Shown here: positions 53,831 through 63,461 of the stretch, one piece after another | Position numbering within the stretch: position 1 is the first letter of the stretch | How the letters are laid out: the number at the start of each line of letters is the position of its first letter | Assembly: GCF_005116665.1 (NCBI RefSeq) | Contig: NZ_SWCJ01000003.1 | Location: 310,001-374,000, forward strand | Direction of reading: 5' to 3' | Length of the DNA stretch: 64,000 nucleotides | Source: Ferrimonas aestuarii | GTDB taxonomy: Bacteria; Pseudomonadota; Gammaproteobacteria; Enterobacterales; Shewanellaceae | The notes under the pieces: generated by a model | Seen by the model: only the letters and a program-made list of their open reading frames with translations | Database searches by the model: none | Told to the model about the DNA's origin: nothing | Made by a program: the position numbers and the translations under genes

Positions 53831-55887
53831 CCACACTTAGGGTCAAACACCACCTGCCAGGGCGAATTCGGTTAAAGGTTGCCAGCAGCCAGCCCTTGGA
53901 GGGATTGTCTGAGTGGCTTAAATCCGGCCTGCTTGCCGTGCAAGGCGTACGTCAGGTTCGGGTTAACGAATCGGCACAATCCATCGTCATCCACTATGAC
54001 GATGCCTTGGTGCAGCCTGAAGCGATCGAAGCTCGCCTAACTGAGTTCGATTGGGACAATGCCGACAGCAGCGACAGTGAACATAACTTCACCCGCGGCG
54101 ATATTGCCCTCAATCTAACCGGCTTATTGGTCAGCTGCTTTATCCCGTCCAAATACGCCGCGGCCATCAGTTACCCGCTCATTGCCAACACCTTGGCTGA
54201 GGGCGCGGATCAACTGCGCCACGGTAAGCTTGGAGTTGAAGTGTTGGATGCCACCGCCATCGGCCTTTCCGCATGGCGCGGCGATCATGCCACCGCATTG
54301 ATGACCCAGTCGCTGCTGTCCATGGGCGAATACATGGAACAGCAGACCAGCCGCAACAGCGATACGCTGCTCAGCGAATTGATGCAGCCGAAGCACACCC
54401 AAGTTTGGGTGGTAGATGGCGATGAGCAGCGTCAGATCAGCTCAGAAGCGTTGCAGCAAGGTCAATTGGTGCTTCTTGGTCCAGGGGAGATGATCCCCGC
54501 CGACGGCGAGTTGGTTTCCGGCGCCGCGCTGGTGAACCAAGCCTCCCTGACCGGAGAGTCGGTGCCGATTCGTCGTGAAGAGGGAGATTACCTCTACTCC
54601 GGCACTGCGGTACACGAAGGTAAGGTGACACTCAAAGTCGATAAGGTCGGCAGCGCCACCACCACCGCGCAAATTGCGGGCATCATCGCGCAGTCGCTGT
54701 CGGAGAAGAGCCAAACTCAGCTCACCACCCAGAAGATGGCCGAACGCCGAGTGAAGATCACCCTTGGCGTTGGCGCAGCGGTATTTGCACTAACGCGAGA
54801 TCTGGAGCGTTTAGCCTCGGTATTTTTGGTGGATTACTCCTGTGCTTTGAAGCTGTCGACGCCGGTAACCTTTAAGTCGATCATGTACCGCGCAGCCAAA
54901 CAAGGTCTGGTCTTTAAAGGCGGTCGCGCCATCGAGAATCTGGCCAAGGTGGATACCTGCATCTTCGATAAGACCGGTACCCTGACCCACGGCGATCTGG
55001 AAGTCACCGACGTCATCTGTTTGCGTGAACAGCAAGCGCCGAAGCAGTTGTTGGCCATGGCCGCCTCGGTCGAGGAGCACTGCAATCACCCGTTGGCGCA
55101 AGCCGTGGTGAACGCCGCCAAACAGCAGGAGTTGCCGCACATCGAACATGGCGAGGTGGACTACATCATCGCCCACGGTCTGCACAGCACCATTGGTGAT
55201 ATGCCGCTGTCCATCGGCAGCCGACATTTTCTGGAAGAGCACCAAGGCATCGATTTCTCGCCGCTGGAGCAAACCATTCAGGAGCTGGAAGCGGCGGGCA
55301 AGCACACCCTGTTTTTGGCCAACGAGCATCAAGCCATCGGCGTTATCGGCTTAAAAGACACTCTGCGAGCCGAAGCCAAGCAGACGCTCAAAGCGCTGCG
55401 AGAGTCCGGCATCACCAATCTGGTGCTGCTGACCGGTGACACTGTCTCCAAAGCCAAACAGATGGTTGAGGAGCTTGGCTTGGATCTGTTTGTGGCGGAA
55501 GCTACTCCGGAAAGCAAACAGAAGCTGGTATCAGAGCTGCAGCAGCAAGGGCATCAAGTGCTGTTTGTGGGCGATGGCGTCAACGATGCACCTGCGCTAT
55601 CTCAGGCTGACGTGGGCCTGGCAATGGCCGTAGGCACCGAACTGGCGCAGATGGCCGCTGACGTCACCCTACTTCAGGATGATCTCAGTGGCGTTGCCGA
55701 AGCTCGTCGTCTGGCTCAAGAAGCGCTGAAGCTAGTCAACAGCAACATTCGCCTTACTGAATGGGTGAACTCCGGCATTATGCTGGCGGCCGCCATGGGT
55801 TGGCTGAAGCCATCCAGTAGCGCTCTGCTGCATAACGGCACCACCATTGCGGTTCTGGCCCGAGCCATCAACGCTCGCAACGGCTAA
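53827..55887 (+). CDS. fezB: P1B-type cation-transporting ATPase, FezB-like (ferrosome)
   Basis: A 686-residue P-type ATPase. It begins with an HMA_2-like domain bearing HHLPGRIRLKV (residues 8-18). Catalytic motifs are TGESVP (from residue 242), DKTGT with the phosphorylated D381, an HP locus (EEHCNHPLAQAVV) and GDGVNDAPALSQ (from 582). The transmembrane metal motif reads DYSCALKLSTP with Cys339, so SCA replaces the CPC of copper pumps, which I recall as the mark of the P1B-6 class to which FezB of ferrosomes belongs. As last gene of the operon it would import iron into the membrane compartment. Substrate remains an inference. Confidence 0.8.
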   Translation: MTTLRVKHHLPGRIRLKVASSQPLEGLSEWLKSGLLAVQGVRQVRVNESAQSIVIHYDDALVQPEAIEARLTEFDWDNADSSDSEHNFTRGDIALNLTGLLVSCFIPSKYAAAISYPLIANTLAEGADQLRHGKLGVEVLDATAIGLSAWRGDHATALMTQSLLSMGEYMEQQTSRNSDTLLSELMQPKHTQVWVVDGDEQRQISSEALQQGQLVLLGPGEMIPADGELVSGAALVNQASLTGESVPIRREEGDYLYSGTAVHEGKVTLKVDKVGSATTTAQIAGIIAQSLSEKSQTQLTTQKMAERRVKITLGVGAAVFALTRDLERLASVFLVDYSCALKLSTPVTFKSIMYRAAKQGLVFKGGRAIENLAKVDTCIFDKTGTLTHGDLEVTDVICLREQQAPKQLLAMAASVEEHCNHPLAQAVVNAAKQQELPHIEHGEVDYIIAHGLHSTIGDMPLSIGSRHFLEEHQGIDFSPLEQTIQELEAAGKHTLFLANEHQAIGVIGLKDTLRAEAKQTLKALRESGITNLVLLTGDTVSKAKQMVEELGLDLFVAEATPESKQKLVSELQQQGHQVLFVGDGVNDAPALSQADVGLAMAVGTELAQMAADVTLLQDDLSGVAEARRLAQEALKLVNSNIRLTEWVNSGIMLAAAMGWLKPSSSALLHNGTTIAVLARAINARNG

Positions 55888-55903
55888 CTCAATCCCGCAA
55901 ACG

Positions 55904-55933
55904 AAAAAGAGGCTGGCATCAGCCTCTTTTTTT
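55904..55933. terminator. Bidirectional terminator of the ferrosome-type operon
   Basis: AAAAAGAGGCTG and CAGCCTCTTTTTTT pair perfectly around GCAT. The A run before the stem and the T run after it allow use in both directions, between convergent genes. Confidence 0.95.
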
Positions 55934-55947
55934 ATGTCAAAACCACC

Positions 55948-57060
55948 TCATTCGCCGCTGATATTGACGCTTCTTGCACACCCTCGACCAGCGACTTTGG
56001 CCGCATACACACCGCGGTCTGCCCTTCGAATCAATGACTCAGATTGATCGCCCTTTGGCTGCTGCGTGGCGAACCCCAGACTGATGCTTCCTCGCCAAGG
56101 GCTGGCACCGGTTTCCACTTTTAGCGAATCCACCTTAGCCACTAACTGCTCAGCCAAAAACTTCGCCCCCTGCTCATCGGTATTCGGGCACAGCACCAAA
56201 AACTCGTCCCCACCCAAGCGACAAACCATGTCGTCAGTACGCAAAGCCCCCTCAAGAGTGCGGGCCAACTCTTTCAGCACTTTGTCGCCGATGGCATGAC
56301 CGTAATTATCATTAACCAACTTGAAGTAATCCGCGTCCACCAACATCACACTCACCGGTTGACCGGTTGCCTCCCCTTCTTGCCACAAGCGAGCGAGGGT
56401 CTGCATACCATGACGGCGATTGGGCAGCTGAGTTAAGGTGTCTGTCAGCGACAGCTCTTCCAGATGGGTATTGGCTTTGAGTAACTCCTGAGTGCGCTGA
56501 TTCACCTTCTCTTCCAGAGTCAAATTAAGCTCTTGAAGCTCTCGGTTGCGAGTAGACACCTGCTTAAACAGGCAACCGATGGCATCCACCAGCGTGGCCG
56601 TCGCGGGATTTTCGTTCCGCTGTTGGTGCTCAAATGCCGCATTGGCAGCAACACCCGCCTGAATCAATTCCAGCTGTCTGGCCATGTTCTGATCTTGACC
56701 GAGAATATGGTAAGCCAACCAATGAGTCAGAAACTTCAACATATAGGTGGCAGACACTTCGGTATTGCTCGCGTCCTTGAGAGTACATACCTCTCTGAGG
56801 AAATACTGGTGCTCTTCAATGTGGTGATTCAAGTGACGGGCATCAATCCCCACCTCCAACATCAGAGCTTCCTCTTCCCTGAAGTGGTAGTGAGCATAAT
56901 CCACCAGCTTTTGAATCAACTCATCGGCGCGCTGTGGGTCGAAGCGGTCTTCAACCAGTTGATTACCAAGCTCATTAATTAAAGAAACCAGTTCTTTATG
57001 TTGGCTATCGACGCTGCCGAAGCCAGTTACGAAATTTTCATTCCAATTGAAAGATCGCAT
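55948..57060 (-). CDS. Diguanylate cyclase with bacteriohemerythrin sensor
   Basis: A 370-residue protein. The N-terminal hemerythrin domain (FNWNENFVTGFGSVDSQHKELVSLIN, AHYHFREEEALM, HHIEEHQYF, HWLAYHILGQD) carries the His, Glu and Asp ligands for a diiron site that binds O2 or NO. A linker coiled coil leads to a GGDEF domain with the intact GGDEF at residues 283-287 and an inhibitory I-site RxxD (RTDD) five residues before it. It likely makes cyclic di-GMP in response to oxygen. I chose ATG 57060, since the hemerythrin fold starts there; the frame reaches 57123. Confidence 0.88.
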   Translation of the reverse strand: MRSFNWNENFVTGFGSVDSQHKELVSLINELGNQLVEDRFDPQRADELIQKLVDYAHYHFREEEALMLEVGIDARHLNHHIEEHQYFLREVCTLKDASNTEVSATYMLKFLTHWLAYHILGQDQNMARQLELIQAGVAANAAFEHQQRNENPATATLVDAIGCLFKQVSTRNRELQELNLTLEEKVNQRTQELLKANTHLEELSLTDTLTQLPNRRHGMQTLARLWQEGEATGQPVSVMLVDADYFKLVNDNYGHAIGDKVLKELARTLEGALRTDDMVCRLGGDEFLVLCPNTDEQGAKFLAEQLVAKVDSLKVETGASPWRGSISLGFATQQPKGDQSESLIRRADRGVYAAKVAGRGCARSVNISGE

Positions 57061-57388
57061 TTCGGCGGTTCTAAGTGGGACTATATGAGTCCTATAGTAC
57101 CCAATTGTGACTTCAATGCACACGCGCTAATTTGGTTAAATAGCACGACTAATCAATGACTTAATAAATAAAAATCTGAACGCAATTCAAATTCACCTTT
57201 AATGGTAAACTCAGTTACGACTGTGCAACACATTCCGGTACCATCAGCTTGCTGCGATTCTGACAACCTACTAATTCAGCCCGATAAACTGCCCCCCTGC
57301 GACCAATTGTCGCAGTTTGCCCCTTTTTGGTTTTCATCTTTGCCAGCGGGCGCAAAATAGCCTGCAATTAAATAAGAAATTCAGGTAG
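57061..57388. promoter_or_regulatory. Divergent intergenic region before the copper receptor
   Basis: About 330 bases without a gene. GCGACCAATTGTCGC (57299-57313) is a perfect 5-base palindrome around a loop in the receptor leader. No Fur box was found, in line with copper rather than iron as the substrate of the receptor. Confidence 0.4.
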
Positions 57389-59374
57389 ATGAAGATGAAA
57401 ACCACGGCTCTATCCAGCGCTATTTTACTGGCGCTTGGTGCCAGCAGCTCAGCGCTGGCGGACGATCTAGAGTTCCAATGTGGCGAGGAGCGCTGCGACG
57501 AAGTATTGGTGATCAGTGCCGAACCGATGCAAAGCCCTCTCACCACAGTGACCGACCCCAAACAACCTCGACAGCCACTGCCTGCATTTGATGGCTCCGG
57601 TTTTCTGAAAACGCTGCCGGGATTCACCGTGACCCGTAAAGGCGGCTCTGGCGGCGACATCAGTCTTCGCGGCCTTGGCGGCTCTCGAGTGAACATCGTC
57701 AACGACGGCAAACAGATGGGGGGCACCTGCGGTGGCCGAATGGACCCGCCAACCAACTACATCTCGCCGGAAACCTTCGAGAAAGTCACCATCATCAAAG
57801 GGCCACAAACCGTGAAATATGGGCCCGTTGGCAGCGCGGGCACCGTACTCTTTGAACGAGACCACTACGGCGTGACCGAAAAAGGTGCCGAAGGTCGAGC
57901 CAGTCTCACCGCCGGTAACTTTGGCCGTCAAGATTACCTATTCGAGTTGACCACCGGAGATACCGAATATTACTGGAGTCTCGACGTCAACGGCTCTGAG
58001 AGTGATGATTTTGAAGACGGTGATGGCCGCTCCATGCAATCGGAGTACGACCGAGAAAATCTGCACACCGCCATCGGCTGGACCCCTGATGAGCACAGCG
58101 TCATTGAGCTCAGTTATGGCAACAGCAGTGGCAACGCCGAATACGCCGACCGAGCCAATAAAGCCCGCACCATCGACAATGAAAACCTGACGCTGTTTGC
58201 TAAAACTGCCCTGAATTACGGCCCGTTGACCGGCATTGAATTCCAAGCCTACGGCAACGAAAACGACCACATCATGGATCAATTTGATCGCCCGGTTGAG
58301 GATCCGGACAACCTGCCGGTGGGCATGAACCCAAGGCGCACCAACTATGGCGGCCACCTCTATCTCGATCTGAGTTTCGATAACATCAGCGCCACCGTCG
58401 GTTTGGATCACCTCGACAGCACCCAAGATATGCGCAGTGGCACCAGTTTGGATCAACTGGAGTCGGCCCCGTACAAAGACGTATTCAGTAAAACCCAGTG
58501 GGGACTGTTTATTGAGTCTGACATCGATCTAGGGCAAGGCACGCTGTTTACTGGCCTGCGCTGGGACAACTGGCAAACCAAACTGCTGGGCATGTGGGCT
58601 GGCGCCAACAAAGACAACAGCCGCAGCGACGACCTGTTCAGCGGCTTTGGCCGCTACGAATTAGCTCAAGGCAATCACAGCTGGATTCTCGGTTTTGGTC
58701 ATGCCCAGCGCCCTGCGGATTACTGGGAAGTGATGAAAGCGAGTAAGAAACTCACCCTAGAAGCTGAAACCACCAATCAATTGGACATTGGCTGGCATTA
58801 TGATGGTGACGTGGTCCTCAGTGCGTCGCTGTTTTACGCCGACATCCAAGATTACATTCTCATCGACACCCAATCGATGCCAAATGCCCGTAACATCGAT
58901 GCCAGCTTGTACGGTGGCGAACTGTCCTTAAGTTATGATTTTGCCGATGCGTGGCAATGGGTCACCACGGTAGCCTACACCCATGGCGACAACGACACAG
59001 ACAAGAATCCACTGGGGCAGGTATCGCCGCTGGAAGCCAAGTTCGCCCTGAACTATGACGGCAACGACTGGGGCATGGGCGTGCTTTGGCGAGTCGTCGC
59101 CGAACAAGACCGCGTTGCCGTAGGCCAGGGCAACATTGTTGGCCAAGATCTTGGTGAAACCGCCGGCTTTGGGGTGCTGTCCATCAACGTCGCCTACAAA
59201 CACTGGGACGATCTCACCTTGAGCCTTGGCATCGATAACCTATTGGATAAAACCTACGCCGAACACGTCAGCAAGTCCGGTGCGGGCAACGATTTACTCC
59301 TACCCGAAGAGCGCACGGTTCAAGTGAATGAGCCCGGTCGTACCCTATGGGCCAAATTGGATTACAAGTTTTAA
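57389..59374 (+). CDS. TonB-dependent copper receptor (OprC/NosA-like)
   Basis: A 661-residue outer-membrane receptor with a signal peptide (residues 1-25, ending SALA), a plug domain (LPGFTVTRKGGSGGDISLRG, VTIIKGPQTVKYGPVGSAGTV) and a 22-strand barrel ending GRTLWAKLDYKF with the terminal Phe. The plug segment MGGTCGGRMDPPTNYIS, with a Cys beside the Met, matches the copper receptor subfamily rather than siderophore receptors. A further Cys pair (FQCGEERCDEV) lies right after the signal peptide and could hold copper. It needs TonB for energy, which is not in the window. Confidence 0.88.
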   Translation: MKMKTTALSSAILLALGASSSALADDLEFQCGEERCDEVLVISAEPMQSPLTTVTDPKQPRQPLPAFDGSGFLKTLPGFTVTRKGGSGGDISLRGLGGSRVNIVNDGKQMGGTCGGRMDPPTNYISPETFEKVTIIKGPQTVKYGPVGSAGTVLFERDHYGVTEKGAEGRASLTAGNFGRQDYLFELTTGDTEYYWSLDVNGSESDDFEDGDGRSMQSEYDRENLHTAIGWTPDEHSVIELSYGNSSGNAEYADRANKARTIDNENLTLFAKTALNYGPLTGIEFQAYGNENDHIMDQFDRPVEDPDNLPVGMNPRRTNYGGHLYLDLSFDNISATVGLDHLDSTQDMRSGTSLDQLESAPYKDVFSKTQWGLFIESDIDLGQGTLFTGLRWDNWQTKLLGMWAGANKDNSRSDDLFSGFGRYELAQGNHSWILGFGHAQRPADYWEVMKASKKLTLEAETTNQLDIGWHYDGDVVLSASLFYADIQDYILIDTQSMPNARNIDASLYGGELSLSYDFADAWQWVTTVAYTHGDNDTDKNPLGQVSPLEAKFALNYDGNDWGMGVLWRVVAEQDRVAVGQGNIVGQDLGETAGFGVLSINVAYKHWDDLTLSLGIDNLLDKTYAEHVSKSGAGNDLLLPEERTVQVNEPGRTLWAKLDYKF

Positions 59375-59409
59375 CCCACTTCCAGCCAGTCGTTATGACT
59401 CAAGGCATT

Positions 59410-59434
59410 GGCACCTCTCTGAGGTGCCTTTTTT
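59410..59434 (+). terminator. Terminator of the copper receptor gene
   Basis: GGCACCTC and GAGGTGCC pair around TCT and are followed by six T. Confidence 0.93.
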
Positions 59435-59497
59435 GTCCAAAAACAATCAAGCCGTGCGATTGCACGGCTTAGTTGAATTAGTTAATAAACTGAGCAG

Positions 59498-60292
59498 TTA
59501 AACGATGAAGGCGAACAGCAAGGCGGCCAAAATCATCCGATAGATGACAAAGGGCAACATGCCCATCTTGCTGATCATCTTAAGGAAGTAGTGAATACAC
59601 AGGTAAGCAGAGACAAAGGCCACCACCAAAGCGGTGCCAAGGGCCACCCAGTTAACCGGCTCAGGGTTACCAATGAGCCCCAACGCTTCATAGCCGCCGG
59701 CCAACGCACCAACGGGAATGGCCAGCAGGAAGGAGAAGCGCGCTGCGGCGACTCGATTTAATCCAACCACCAGAGCCGCCGTAATGGTGACACCAGAGCG
59801 TGACGTACCGGGGATCAGGGCCAGTGCCTGTGCAATACCGATAAACAGCACCAGCTGCCAGGTAAGATCGGCAATACCTCGTTTCTCACTTGGGCGGGCA
59901 TCGGCCCACCACAACAGCAGACCGAACAGTAAAGTGGTGGTTGCCACCACCGCCGCCGAGCGGAAATGGGTTTCGATAAAGTCGTTAAATAGCAAGCCAG
60001 ATAGGCCTACCGGAATGGTGCCAAGGATGAGTAGCCAACCCAAACGGCCATTGTCACTTTGATGGCCCGCAAGGGAGCGCCCCCAAGCCACTAGAATATT
60101 GATGACGTCTTGGCGGAAATAGATCAGCACCGCCGCCAGAGTACCTAGATTGACGATGGCATCAAACGCCAATCCCTGATCCGGCCAGCCCAATACCTGT
60201 GACGGCAAAATCAAGTGAGCGGAGCTGGAGATAGGCAAAAACTCAGTGATACCCTGAATCAGGGCCAGCCAAAAGGCGTGTAGTAGATCCAT
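59498..60292 (-). CDS. uppP: Undecaprenyl-diphosphate phosphatase
   Basis: A 264-residue membrane enzyme that recycles undecaprenyl diphosphate for cell-wall synthesis and gives bacitracin tolerance (BacA). The two catalytic regions are present: QGITEFLPISSSAHLILP near residue 15 and LIPGTSRSGVTITAAL near residue 160, and FNDFIETHFRS between them. It directly follows folK with no gap, so folB-folK-uppP form one operon. Confidence 0.95.
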   Translation of the reverse strand: MDLLHAFWLALIQGITEFLPISSSAHLILPSQVLGWPDQGLAFDAIVNLGTLAAVLIYFRQDVINILVAWGRSLAGHQSDNGRLGWLLILGTIPVGLSGLLFNDFIETHFRSAAVVATTTLLFGLLLWWADARPSEKRGIADLTWQLVLFIGIAQALALIPGTSRSGVTITAALVVGLNRVAAARFSFLLAIPVGALAGGYEALGLIGNPEPVNWVALGTALVVAFVSAYLCIHYFLKMISKMGMLPFVIYRMILAALLFAFIV

Positions 60293-60799
60293 TTAAACCT
60301 TTACTCGTGTTGGCTGCCAGTGAAAGCTCACCGGACATAATTGTTGTTTGGTTTTATCAAACTCCTGCCACAATTGGCCGAAGCTACGTTGGCTTGAAGG
60401 GGGAATCAACTCCGGAGCCAACTCCGACAGCGGCCAAAGCACAAACGCATTATAGAAAATCTCTGGCCGAGGCAGGATAACCGGTTGCTGACACTCAACG
60501 GCATCAAACAGAAGCAGATCCAAATCCAAACCGCGACTGGCGAACTTTTTCGCATTCTTGGGTCTACCGTGGCGAACCTCTATCTCTCTCAATGCGTTGG
60601 CCGTTTGCTCAAGGGTCAGCTCGGTTTGACACCCCACCACCGCGTTTAGAAAATTGTCGCCGTCAAACCCCACAGCCTGACTTTCGAATATGGATGAGAC
60701 CTGCAGGCTGCCAAAAAGTTGCTGCAACTCATCCAGCGCCAGACTCATGTGGTGCTGGGGCTCAATATTACTGCCAATGCTGATGAATATCTGGCTCAC
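60293..60799 (-). CDS. folK: 2-amino-4-hydroxy-6-hydroxymethyldihydropteridine diphosphokinase
   Basis: A 168-residue HPPK of folate synthesis. It starts with VSQIFISIGSNIEPQHHM, the FVNAVV-like FLNAVVGCQTEL, and LREIEVRHGRPKNAKKFASRGLDLDLLLFD with the ATP/Mg ligands DLDLLLFD. The GTG at 60799 overlaps the folB stop by four bases (GTGA) and matches the usual start; the frame runs up to 60823, inside folB. It pyrophosphorylates the product of FolB. Confidence 0.93.
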   Translation of the reverse strand: MSQIFISIGSNIEPQHHMSLALDELQQLFGSLQVSSIFESQAVGFDGDNFLNAVVGCQTELTLEQTANALREIEVRHGRPKNAKKFASRGLDLDLLLFDAVECQQPVILPRPEIFYNAFVLWPLSELAPELIPPSSQRSFGQLWQEFDKTKQQLCPVSFHWQPTRVKV

Positions 60800-61164
60800 G
60801 CGCCAGCCCTGTCGCCGCGACAAATTCGAACCCCCAGATCCTGAGCATTGGCTACCGCGCCAGGTTTATGCACACTCACCTGCACCCAGTTCACCCCAAA
60901 CTGCTCACGAACCAAGGCGGCAACCTTCTCTGCCACGGTTTCAATCAGCTCATGGGGAGTGCCTTCCACTAAAGTGGTAATGGCTTTCGAGACCGTGTCG
61001 TAGCACAAGGCGTGCTGGTAATCGTCACTGGCCGCTGCAGGACGAATGTCCCAGCTCATCTCCAGATCCAGATACAAGGTCTGGGTGATGGCTTTCTCCC
61101 AGTCGAAGATGCCGATCACGGCCTGACATTCTAATTGACGAATAAATACGGTATCCGCTTGCAA
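60796..61164 (-). CDS. folB: Dihydroneopterin aldolase
   Basis: A 122-residue enzyme of folate synthesis that splits dihydroneopterin. It carries the family segments VFIRQLECQAVIGIFDWEK (with the active-site Glu pattern), ALCYDTVSKAITTLVEG, HELIETVAEKVAALV and the Lys/Pro-rich VQVSVHKPGAVANAQDLGV. Its neighbours folK and uppP are as in Shewanella. Confidence 0.94.
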   Translation of the reverse strand: MQADTVFIRQLECQAVIGIFDWEKAITQTLYLDLEMSWDIRPAAASDDYQHALCYDTVSKAITTLVEGTPHELIETVAEKVAALVREQFGVNWVQVSVHKPGAVANAQDLGVRICRGDRAGA

Positions 61165-61274
61165 AGCTGGTACTCCATTCCAAGGTTAGATAACCTAACA
61201 CTCTGTCTGTATTTCGGTTTGCCGCCGATCATAATGCTATCGCTTCATCGCGGCAACGACTCTGGGAAAAGGTT

Positions 61275-61883
61275 ATGACCCTAGTAATGATTGTGTTTGC
61301 CTACCTGCTGGGTTCCATATCCAGTGCGGTATTGGTGTGCACCCTCAGAGGGCTACCCGATCCTCGCTATAACGGCTCCAACAACCCAGGCGCCACTAAT
61401 GTGCTGCGTTTGGGTGGAAAATTGGCGGCGCTGTGCGTACTGCTGTTTGACGTAGCCAAAGGCACCATACCGGTCTGGATCGCTTGGTACCTAGGGATCG
61501 AGCCCATCTCGCTGGCTTTTGTTGGTATCGCTGCGTGCCTAGGGCACATCTACCCAATCTTTTTTCACTTTAAAGGTGGCAAAGGGGTAGCGACCGCACT
61601 GGGCGCTCTGGCTCCCATCAGCGATTGGATGGGACTATTGATCATCGCCACCTGGCTTATCATCGTACTGATCACCCAATACGCTTCATTGGGAGCAATC
61701 CTTACCTCGATGATTGCCCCGGTGTACACCTACTTTATCAAGCCCCAATACACCATTTCGGTAGCACTGCTGTGTTTACTGATCATCTGGCGTCATCACG
61801 AGAATCTCAAACGCCTGTGGAGCGGACAAGAACCCAAAATCTCCGAACGGCTTAATAAAGCCAAAGATAAGGTAAAAAAATAG
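61275..61883 (+). CDS. plsY: Glycerol-3-phosphate acyltransferase PlsY
   Basis: A 202-residue membrane enzyme with five helices that uses acyl phosphate to make lysophosphatidate. The motifs are [28 protein letters not shown] (substrate binding) and [21 protein letters not shown]. Monocistronic, divergent from folB as in E. coli (ygiH/folB). Confidence 0.95.
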   Translation: MTLVMIVFAYLLGSISSAVLVCTLRGLPDPRYNGSNNPGATNVLRLGGKLAALCVLLFDVAKGTIPVWIAWYLGIEPISLAFVGIAACLGHIYPIFFHFKGGKGVATALGALAPISDWMGLLIIATWLIIVLITQYASLGAILTSMIAPVYTYFIKPQYTISVALLCLLIIWRHHENLKRLWSGQEPKISERLNKAKDKVKK

Positions 61884-61905
61884 GCTTCCAACGGAAGCCT
61901 ATTTT
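61876..61905. terminator. Bidirectional terminator between plsY and tsaD
   Basis: AAAATAGGCTTCC and GGAAGCCTATTTT pair around AAC, with A and T runs outside; it overlaps the plsY stop and serves both convergent genes. Confidence 0.92.
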
Positions 61906-61920
61906 CGTTACTGATTCAGC

Positions 61921-62940
61921 TTATTGCCCTGGAGGCGTCAAGGTATCAATGGGCCACCGTGGTTGCCCTTTCACCATCAACGGCTCGGTTTCGCCGGCTT
62001 TCAGACGCTGCATGCCCGCATAAGCGATCATGGCGCCGTTGTCAGTGCAGAACTCATTGCGCGGATAAAACACTTCGCCTTTCTGCTTATCCATCAACAC
62101 TTTGAGCTGCTCTCGTAGGTGGCGGTTAGCACTGACGCCACCGGCCACCACCAGACGTTTCAATCCGGTTTGCTGCAGTGCGCGTCGGCACTTAATCGCC
62201 AAGGTATCCACCACCGCGTCCTCAAAAGCGCGGGCGATGTCAGCCCGGGTCTGCTCATCATCCCCCTCAGCGGCGATGGTATTGGCTGCAAACGTTTTCA
62301 GTCCAGAAAAGCTGAAATCCAATCCGGGACGGTCACACATAGGACGGGGGAATTTAAATCGTCCGGCGGTGCCTTGTTCTGCCAGCTTCGACAACATTGG
62401 GCCGCCTGGATAATCCAATCCCATTAGCTTGGCAGTCTTATCAAAGGCTTCCCCGGCAGCGTCATCGATGGACTCACCCAGAACTTGATACTGACCAATG
62501 CCATCCACTTGAACCAGCATGGTGTGGCCACCGGACACCAACAACGCCACAAATGGGAACTCAGGTGGGGTGTCTTCTAGCATCGGAGCCAGCAGGTGAC
62601 CCTCCATGTGGTGAACGGCCACCGCCGGAATATCCCAAGAGAATGCCAAGCTGCGGCCCACGCATGCGCCAACCAGCAGGGCACCAACTAGGCCTGGGCC
62701 TGCAGTGTAGGCGATGCCATCCAGCTCTTTAGGCTCAATGCCTGCATCGGCAATCGCCTGCTTAATGAGAGGAACAATCTTGCGAACATGGTCGCGAGAA
62801 GCGAGCTCCGGCACCACACCGCCGTAATCGGCATGCAATTTAACCTGACTATATAGGGTATGAGACAGCAGGCCCTGCTCATCATCGTAGATGGCAATGC
62901 CAGTTTCATCACAGGAGGTTTCGATCCCCAACAATCGCAT
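61921..62940 (-). CDS. tsaD: tRNA N6-adenosine threonylcarbamoyltransferase
   Basis: A 339-residue ASKHA-fold protein essential for the t6A37 modification of tRNA. It begins [20 protein letters not shown] and has the metal-binding H-x3-H ([12 protein letters not shown]), [30 protein letters not shown] and the [13 protein letters not shown] phosphate loop. Divergent from rpsU, the standard arrangement in gammaproteobacteria. Confidence 0.97.
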   Translation of the reverse strand: MRLLGIETSCDETGIAIYDDEQGLLSHTLYSQVKLHADYGGVVPELASRDHVRKIVPLIKQAIADAGIEPKELDGIAYTAGPGLVGALLVGACVGRSLAFSWDIPAVAVHHMEGHLLAPMLEDTPPEFPFVALLVSGGHTMLVQVDGIGQYQVLGESIDDAAGEAFDKTAKLMGLDYPGGPMLSKLAEQGTAGRFKFPRPMCDRPGLDFSFSGLKTFAANTIAAEGDDEQTRADIARAFEDAVVDTLAIKCRRALQQTGLKRLVVAGGVSANRHLREQLKVLMDKQKGEVFYPRNEFCTDNGAMIAYAGMQRLKAGETEPLMVKGQPRWPIDTLTPPGQ

Positions 62941-63129
62941 GCTAAACTCTCTCGCTTATCGTTCGAAAAGTCGCAATTCTACCCGCGCTGTGTTCCAGTT
63001 ACCAACGGCTAACCAGATTTCTTAGAAATCTTAGGGAAATCGCGTTCACCGATTGGGGTAATTTCCCAAGCGGTAGAAGCCTTTAGCCCCCAACAGGCCT
63101 AAGTGGACGCAGTTATCTGATTGCCACCC

Positions 63130-63159
63130 TTTACAAGGCTATGTGGTTCAGAGTAGAAT
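63130..63159 (+). promoter_or_regulatory. Sigma-70 promoter of rpsU operon
   Basis: TTTACA (63130-63135) and TAGAAT (63154-63159) are separated by 18 bases and lie about 75 bases before the rpsU start; the rpsU-dnaG-rpoD promoter is expected here. Confidence 0.55.
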
Positions 63160-63220
63160 TTCGCACCATTTTGAAGTTCTGCTGGTTAAAAGATAGCCAG
63201 CGTTAAACCCAATTTATTGA

Positions 63221-63448
<228 letters not shown>

Positions 63449-63461
63449 GTAGAGACGATTT

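Noticed and set aside
54811..55332. 173-codon frame antisense to the P1B ATPase
   Set aside because: Lies opposite the catalytic domains, which fix the real strand; it is a composition effect.
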